From the NCBI RefSeq assembly GCF_025118155.1, contig NW_026251422.1, forward strand, positions 1 to 64,000: 64,000 bases of DNA, read 5' to 3'. The position numbers and the translations under genes are program-made. The notes beneath the pieces were generated by a model. That model ran no database searches. It was not told the DNA's origin and saw nothing but the letters and a program-made list of their open reading frames with translations. Shown one piece after another: positions 57,514 through 64,000 of the stretch. The stretch comes from Cokeromyces recurvatus (lineage: Eukaryota > Mucoromycota > Mucoromycetes > Mucorales > Mucoraceae). The first letter of the stretch is position 1. The number at the start of each line of letters is the position of its first letter.

Positions 57514-60385
57514 GTATTAGTAGTAGTAGTAGTAGAAGAAGAAGATGAAGAAGATAAAGATGAAGAAGTAGAAGTAATAGTAGTAGGATTATTTATTGAG
57601 GTATTAGTATTTCGTAAATAACTTACAAGTGTATCATTATTAGGAGCAGATGGTATTGTCTGTTGTTCTAAGGGCAAAGAAATACCTGATAGGATATCTA
57701 CGTGCTGATCTGTATGAATTAAATGCTGTTTTTCTTGCTGCTGAGAAGTGAATGATTGATATTCATTTATAATATGACTATTAGACAGGTTATCTTCGTA
57801 GATGAGTCGATGTTCTTGTAAACAGTTAGTTTCTGCAAATGGATCTTGTTGCTGTCCGTTAAGACTTGAATCCATGAAATTATTCCATTCATTAGCATCT
57901 AAAGAAGAAGGAACACCCCAAAATGATGTCCCTACGAGTGGATCGTATTGCCTCGTTGAGGATACAGGGATAATACCTGGTGCTGCAAAAGGATCCATTG
58001 TACTTGGCGCAGTATTTGTGTTGTTACTACTAAATGAGCCTGCAGGTAATATTTGAAAAGCATATTCTATATTCTGTGTTGAATCTGGAGAATAAAACGT
58101 TCTTGCACTATCCTCAATTTGATGTCCTTCCTCTTCATTTACTCGAATAATGGGGAATCGTAAATTACTGGTATTAGCTTTAAGTGATAAGCTATTTTCT
58201 TCAGACCGTCGTTCTGAGTTATCATCTAGAGTATAATCATTTTGTTGAAAATAATTCGAAGGTCCCTGCCATTGGTTTGTATCCTGTTGTAAATCGGTAC
58301 TACTTAATCCAGATAATTCAGCTAAAATTTGACAGCTTTTACTTGCCGTTGGCCAAGTGATTTCAACTTCATCTAAAGCTTGCATACATTTTATCACTTT
58401 GGCTTTGGCTTCTAATGATTTTTCACTCTTATTGTTATGCTCAACTTGTTCTTTGATGCAATGTACACCTTTGATAAAAATAATGCTTGATGTAAAAATA
58501 TAATAGACGGCATAATTAAATACATAACGAAGTTTTTTTTCAGCCAACATTGAATTTGTGACAGACAGAATAGCATCTGCTGCTGCTAAACAGACAGAGG
58601 CACATGGTAAGAGAGTAGGTATAAGGATTTGATCGGGTCCAGGAATAAAGGGTCGATGAAGCAAGATAACTACTGTGTGATAGATCATATGTAACTGACA
58701 GATAGCGATAGATGGAAGAGGTTCATCTTTTTTTATCTGTAAAGAATCAGGTAATTGATCATACCATTGATGCAATTTCTTATTCAAAGCCAACAAGATA
58801 GTATCTGTTTGTCGTGTCCCTGTGTATTGTAATGAATGCACGTAATAAATGTTTTTCAACACATGGCCAAGAATGTCGCAAACTTTAATTAGATTTGTAA
58901 AGGCATCTAGCAAACTAAAAGAGTGTTGATCGTCATCTTGTATTGGATCATCATCGTCTATAGAAGGAAATGGAACATCACAATCTCTTTCTTCAAATGT
59001 TGACGCTCGACCATACATAGCACTTGCTAATCTATCTACAATATAACAACACCAAAATACTCGTCTCCTTCGTTCGCATTCTTCAGGAGAGATATTCCAA
59101 TGAGTACAATCTCTATGTAAGCCTAAATCTTGTGCCATTCTAAATGCCTAATACTGCTGTTATTAATAATTTAACTCGTAAATAAAGCTAATTCAAAAAT
59201 TTACCATGCCACTATATAGCCAAGCTCTAGCTGACTTCATAACACCGTGCTGGTGACTTGCTAGCAATAAAAGTGCTTGTACTGTAGATATACTCGGTGT
59301 ATCATAAGATTCATCTAATAACTTCTCTGCTCTCTCAAAGAAAATATCTCCAGCTGTATCAGGAGAATCTGGATCTGACCTCACTCTTGTATCAGGAGAT
59401 ATACGAGAGGCCACAGCATATACTGCATTTAATAAAAGTGGCGCCACTGGATCAATGGCTGGGTTATCCACAGTCGAAAATAATTGACGTTTATAAAATA
59501 ATGGTAAAAACGGATAAAAATGTTTAAAATAAAGTCGTAGTAAATGTTCAGATAAGTCTTTGGGCGGTAATTCAAGTGGATCGACATTAGTTGATCTCCT
59601 TGTCTTTTGTAATTGTGATCGTTTCCCATAATTTGTAAAATGAAATGCGCCATTACTGTATGTTTTACTGTTTTGTAAAAGATAATATCCAGAAGATCTT
59701 CCTAAATAACGTACTTGACCATTTTCGTCCATCATTAATTGACCTACAACTCCTTCATTCGCTGATGCCTCTATTGGTTTTGGTCTTTGCATCACATTCT
59801 CTTCATTTGGTTCTCTTATGCTTTCACGTTTACGTTTTCCAGCTTTATCTTGCTGCCAAAAAAAGACTTTATTTCTTTCTGATCGAGGTACTCTTCGAAC
59901 TGGTCTTGTAGTAATTCGTTCACCTGTGGAAGTCTCCAAAGGTGCGTTCAGTTCTTCTAGTAGTTGTTTTGATTTGATATCTTCCCCTTTCTTGGCTAAA
60001 TCAGCTAAAAAATTTTCTAATTTATAAAGTCGATTCTCTATAGCTTCAATATAACCTTTTGGTGGTCCACGCTGTTAACAATAAATAAAAAAAAATAAGT
60101 CCGCTGAATATAAGGTTGTATTGTACTGCGCATTTTACAACAAACCTTTTTTGTCATATCTTTAAAGGTACATTCAAGATCGGCATTTTTACAATTTGTG
60201 CAAACAGGTGTTGCGCCATCACATTTAACCTTTTTACGTCTACATAAATCACTAAAAGTAAACTAGAAATTAGATTAGGGGTGCTTTTTTTTTTTAATCC
60301 ACAAAAAATTGAAATAGATGATTTACCAAGCTCGGCTAACTCGTTGTCTCGGTATTGAATGCCCTTCTTCAGCTGACATTGACAT
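57387..60385 (-). CDS. Zn2Cys6 transcription factor, XlnR-like
   Basis: Four exons on the complement (60385-60327, 60251-60146, 60071-59205, 59147-57387) give 930 residues. The Zn2Cys6 cluster C20-X2-C-X6-C-X6-C-X2-C-X6-C47 (ACDLCRRKKVKCDGA) is followed by RGPPKGYIEAIENRL, a coiled-coil dimerisation element. The fungal-specific middle homology region spans about 190-500 (LRLYFKHFYPFLPLFYK; AFRMAQDLGLHRDCTHW; RRRRVFWCCYIVDRLAS). The RGPPKGYIEAIE linker resembles xylanolytic activator XlnR/Xyr1 and Gal4-type relatives, but target genes cannot be inferred. The C-terminus has poly-Ser/poly-Thr (repeat of GTA trinucleotides on the plus strand at about 57,474-57,533) and ends near DISNAYYW. Confidence 0.88.
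57474..57533. repeat. GTA trinucleotide repeat coding poly-Thr
   Basis: A nearly perfect (GTA)n run with a few ATTAGTA interruptions. On the coding (minus) strand it reads ACT/ACC-type Thr codons interspersed with Asn, giving the poly-Thr of the regulator's C-terminus. In frame, so length changes alter only the Thr count. Confidence 0.85.
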
Positions 60386-60600
60386 ATTTTCGAAAAGATG
60401 GATAAATAAATAAATATGCTACAATATGTAATGTTCAATAGATGAATTAAATAAAAGATAAAAAAAAGATAAAAAAATAAAATAAAATAAAATAAACGGG
60501 TAACCAACGAAATCCTCACCGGGGTTAATAATAATCTATATTTTTTTGTAAGATTTTTCCTCTTTGGGTATTATTGCTTCTATTTTACATACTTGATTTC

Positions 60601-60668
<68 letters not shown>

Positions 60669-62761
60669 GATATACTTTCTGAATATATGCATTAATTTGA
60701 TATTATTGACAGAATTTCCAAGATTGATCTGGTAAAGGTAGAAGAGCAGAGCCAAGGGAGGGGGGATGGTATGTACGAAACCATTGCCCTAGAAAGCCAC
60801 AAATGGAAATCAAGTAAATAGAAGAAGAAGCCTGTGAAGGAGCTTAAACAAGTCTTAAAGAGACTTACAGATTAATACAATTACAACAACTTTGTGTAAA
60901 CTTTACAGGAAACAGTTATGGTGTTGTATACGAACTCTGATTCAGACATTAATCCTTAACAGTAGCTGTTGCATAGTTTACTTGGATAAAAGTAGATATT
61001 CCTACAGTTCAGTTTGTAATAGAAGGAACACTCTTAAACTTCTTCACTGTTATATAAATGGATTTATTGATACTACATTATCATCTTGACCAATAAATAT
61101 GTACGAAAGAAAATGTTAGTTGAATAGAAAAAAGTTGAAAAAAAAAAAGAATGGTTAGCGCAAATATCTTGTCTATCGTTGGTCATTTTCAAAGTACCTG
61201 TCATCCGCATACTTGTAGCTACTATCCATTTACTCAGTTCATCAGAAAAACTATAGAAGCTCTACATGAATGTCAATGAAATAAAAATATTCTCTTTTTA
61301 TAGTGGCATTCAGAGTCTGATCAATGTATACTTATTATTTTTTGTTTAATTATTTTTATTCTTTTTTTTTTTGGTTTATTTCTTTATATACATGTATATT
61401 CAAGTATTCGTGCCTAGATATTACATATCATGATTATTCAGCAAGAGTCAGCAGCAGTAACCCAATAAGTAAAATATAAGTCTAAATTAATGACTAACAT
61501 GGCAACTACTAAAAACATTAGGAGCCCTTATCGATTTAATTCTTTTGTTAAAACACGAGGCTTGCTTTACCTTGTTATGTTTGTAAAACAAACTTGATTA
61601 AACGTAGGCATAGCTGTATAAAAAATAAAACCAGCTCAGTACTATATAAAATCACATTAGAGTGATAAAGAGAACCATTCATCATATACTAGAAAGTTGC
61701 TATGTTTGGGACGAAGCAAGAAAATAGTCAGTACCATGTATTGATACTATCCTTAACAGGATGATATTTATGTTATTCTATAAATAAGATATTTGTTTTT
61801 ACTGCTATGGATTTTTATGTAATAAAATTATTGAAGGGTGTACTACGGCTTTTAAAAAGGGTATATTGTGCCATTATTAGAATGTATCTCTAAAAAAAAA
61901 CATGAAATGATCAGAAGGGTTGTCTGACATGTGTAACCTACTACTAGTCTGTGAGTAGCATCATGATGTTTGGGATTATACTTGATACATACTATTGATA
62001 ATAATAGTTCTTCGTTATAAAATTACTATTTTACCTTTAATTGAATCAAATTCAATCATACTTTCTCTGTACATTTGTATGTGGTATAAACATCAGCTAC
62101 ACAGAAATCCGTTCGTAAGGATCATATTCATCATTAAAAGTAATCATATAAATTTTGTAAAATGAACCTTAAGTAATAGCATAAGTATTAGTCACTTTCC
62201 TTTTTTTTTTTTATTATTATTATTATTTATTCTGCTGTTTGCGTAATAGTTTGCTGTAAAAGTTAATACTATATACAAAAGACAGAGAATGAAGCACATT
62301 TTCAGATCTATTTGTCAAATATTTAAAGAATAAAAGAGAAAAAGTACAAATTATTTGAATCATTAATTTAAAGCATACATGTGTATATTTTATTTTTTTT
62401 CGCATAGAAACTGTATTTTAAGTGATATACATGTGTTGAAGCTGTTAGTGTACAATAGAACAATAGTCATACTTTCTTCTAGTGCTGATTGTCATCTAAT
62501 GATGAAAATTATAAATCATAACTCTACCCTTTTATATCATTCTTCTTTTAGTGTGTTGTAACTATTTTAGAATAATAATTCACGTATTAGACATGTTTCA
62601 AAAGTTATAGTAATGAGTCGGTTATACGTTGTATTATCTGTTTAAATATCTAATTAACGAGTTCATTATTCAACGATAATAATATGAATTATTTTATCAC
62701 ACATATATATAATATCTATTAAGCTGCATATCAATGTTAAGCATTGCATAATCAGCTAAAT

Positions 62762-62796
<35 letters not shown>

Positions 62797-63166
62797 CAGT
62801 GATCAGCTTTACCGCATATTAGCATATTTCCCCGTTTGATTGCGTTTTTTAGTAGAAATTTGTACAATCAAAATAGATCCAACATAACTCTATTTATGGG
62901 CATAAATACATTTAATAGATATGCAACAGTGATCGAAAAAGGAGAAATAAAAAAAAAATACTTATTTCTTTATAAATGTGTGTAACATGCTTAGAAAACT
63001 ATTCAATTTTTTTTTATAAGCTTGTCCTTTACAAAAGAGATTATGATAGTTAAGTCAGCATCCAAGAATAATAGAGACACTTTGATTGATTTCTTTTAAT
63101 TAATAATGATCCTAAAATCTATTGAATATATCGTTCCGTACTAATCCCGAGCATTTCTCCTGTATG

Positions 63167-63206
<40 letters not shown>

Positions 63207-63529
63207 TGTTTATTTATGCTCAAGCTCATCTAGAAATAAATCTATTATCCTCTTTAATATAGTAAAGTATATCGTGATATTTTACTCAATTTATCTTAAA
63301 TTCTGATCATTTACACGAGTAAGAAGAAAAAAGGCGGAATAGCATATGATAATTTACCCTACTCCTATGTAAAACAAATACTTTCCTCTTCCTCCCTTTT
63401 ATTATAATATTGTTTCTTACATAAAATACATCTTCTCCTTACTGTCTGTAGATCCTATATTAATATTTCATTTTCTCTCTTTTTTTTTAGACTTCCTCTT
63501 TGTTTTCCTTTTCTTACTTACTTACTTTA
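60386..63529. other. Long intergenic region between two Zn2Cys6 genes
   Basis: Over 3 kb with no recognisable gene. It holds an A-run plus (AAT)n microsatellite at 60,602-60,666, an A-run at 62,765-62,795 and another at 63,168-63,204. Short frames such as 60,892-61,089 and 62,379-62,561 have no family resemblance. It probably carries the divergent promoters of the two regulators. Confidence 0.6.
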
Positions 63530-64000
63530 ATGACTATAACGAATAAAAACTTATTAGAAGGAGATAAAACGAAACGTAAAAGACTTAAGGTAGTCAGTGC
63601 TTGTTTAGAGTGTCGTAGAAAAAAGACAAAATGTAACGGTGAAAAGCCTTGTGTTGGTTGCATTAAAGCTCGTATGGATTGTAAATATATCAGTAATAAT
63701 TTGTTAAAACAACCACTACCGCAATCAATTCAGCCAACACCCAACAATGACTCAAGTTCAATTGAATTAATCGAAAAACGCTTAGGCATCATTGAAAACG
63801 TCTTGAGGTCTTTAATTACAACCAACAATTATACACTGCCAACTTCCGATCATTTTCCTATTACCTCTCCTTCACATCTTCCACCTTCTGAAAACATGTT
63901 CAGAACACGAGGAAAAAGACAACGACATGAATGTGTCACAACAGATATGACTCTACATCATCATGGGTATTCACAGCAAAATAAACTTGCGCCTATTAAA
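63530..64000 (+). CDS. Zn2Cys6 transcription factor, 5' part (cut by window end)
   Basis: An open frame from ATG 63,530 runs to the last base (157 codons, no stop). The Zn2Cys6 cluster is C25-X2-C28-X6-C35-X5-C41-X2-C44-X6-C51 (SACLECRRKKTKCNGEKPC), preceded by a basic KRKRLK. A linker then shows IELIEKRLGIIENVLRSL, a likely short coiled-coil dimerisation helix, and a second basic patch (RTRGKRQRHEC). The middle homology region would follow outside the window. It is divergent from the other Zn2Cys6 gene 3.1 kb away; the two clusters differ enough not to be recent duplicates. Confidence 0.85.
   Translation, partial: MTITNKNLLEGDKTKRKRLKVVSACLECRRKKTKCNGEKPCVGCIKARMDCKYISNNLLKQPLPQSIQPTPNNDSSSIELIEKRLGIIENVLRSLITTNNYTLPTSDHFPITSPSHLPPSENMFRTRGKRQRHECVTTDMTLHHHGYSQQNKLAPIK

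Noticed and set aside
57403..57621. 72-codon plus-strand ORF of poly-Val type
   Set aside because: Shadow of the GTA repeat that codes poly-Thr on the opposite strand.

Overview
The window looks like nuclear DNA of an early-diverging filamentous fungus, most likely Mucoromycota (Mucorales-like). This is inferred from very AT-rich intergenic DNA with long poly(dA:dT) tracts, many short GT-AG introns, and fungal families: an ENA-type Na+-ATPase, fungal Zn2Cys6 regulators, an Ima1/TMEM201 protein and a GHKL/DUF3684-type fungal protein. I saw no rRNA, tRNA or CRISPR array. Exon-intron models below were built by hand from splice sites and reading-frame phase; every multi-exon model closes to a whole number of codons.

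Left third (1-13.4 kb) is mobile-element territory. A broken 3' end of a GNAT acetyltransferase lies at 1-272. It is followed by a complete, apparently young Ty3/Gypsy LTR retrotransposon (1630-9347): two 363-bp LTRs that read identical, a primer-binding site, a polypurine tract, and one uninterrupted 2261-codon Gag-Pol frame that runs through the polypurine tract and ends inside the 3' LTR. A decayed Tc1/mariner-like transposase lies at about 11.85-13.4 kb.

Middle (13.9-33.2 kb) is gene-dense: a tentative Cut8/Sts1-like protein; DCC1 (cohesion/RFC-Ctf18 subunit); an ENA-type P-type ATPase; a histidine-phosphatase (phosphoglycerate-mutase fold) protein; MTR3 (exosome ring subunit); a 325-bp TA-flanked MITE; NDUFB7 (complex I subunit with a 7-nt first exon); and a TPR/MLP1-type nuclear-basket protein. 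A decayed, unrecognised coding relic lies at about 22.1-22.6 kb.

Right (34.5-64 kb): a 1778-residue GHKL-ATPase protein with a C-terminal HExxH motif; a seven-transmembrane receptor-like protein; a glutamate-carboxypeptidase-II/transferrin-receptor-like M28 peptidase; a ZCCHC8-like zinc-knuckle/PSP protein; a mitochondrial carrier; a WW-domain protein; DNMT2 (tRNA cytosine-5 methyltransferase); an Ima1/TMEM201 inner nuclear membrane protein; an XlnR-like Zn2Cys6 regulator; and, cut by the window end, a second Zn2Cys6 regulator.

The genes do not form one pathway, although nuclear and RNA-metabolism functions recur (MTR3 and the ZCCHC8-like protein in RNA decay, TPR and Ima1 at the nuclear envelope, DNMT2 in tRNA modification, DCC1 in replication and cohesion). 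Several neighbours are convergent with very little space between stops (9 bp at 44,776/44,786), and several start codons sit just downstream of a long A or T tract. I did not find a clear new multi-gene system. The most unusual items are the retrotransposon's LTR-encoded C-terminus and long acidic tail, and the GHKL plus HExxH protein.
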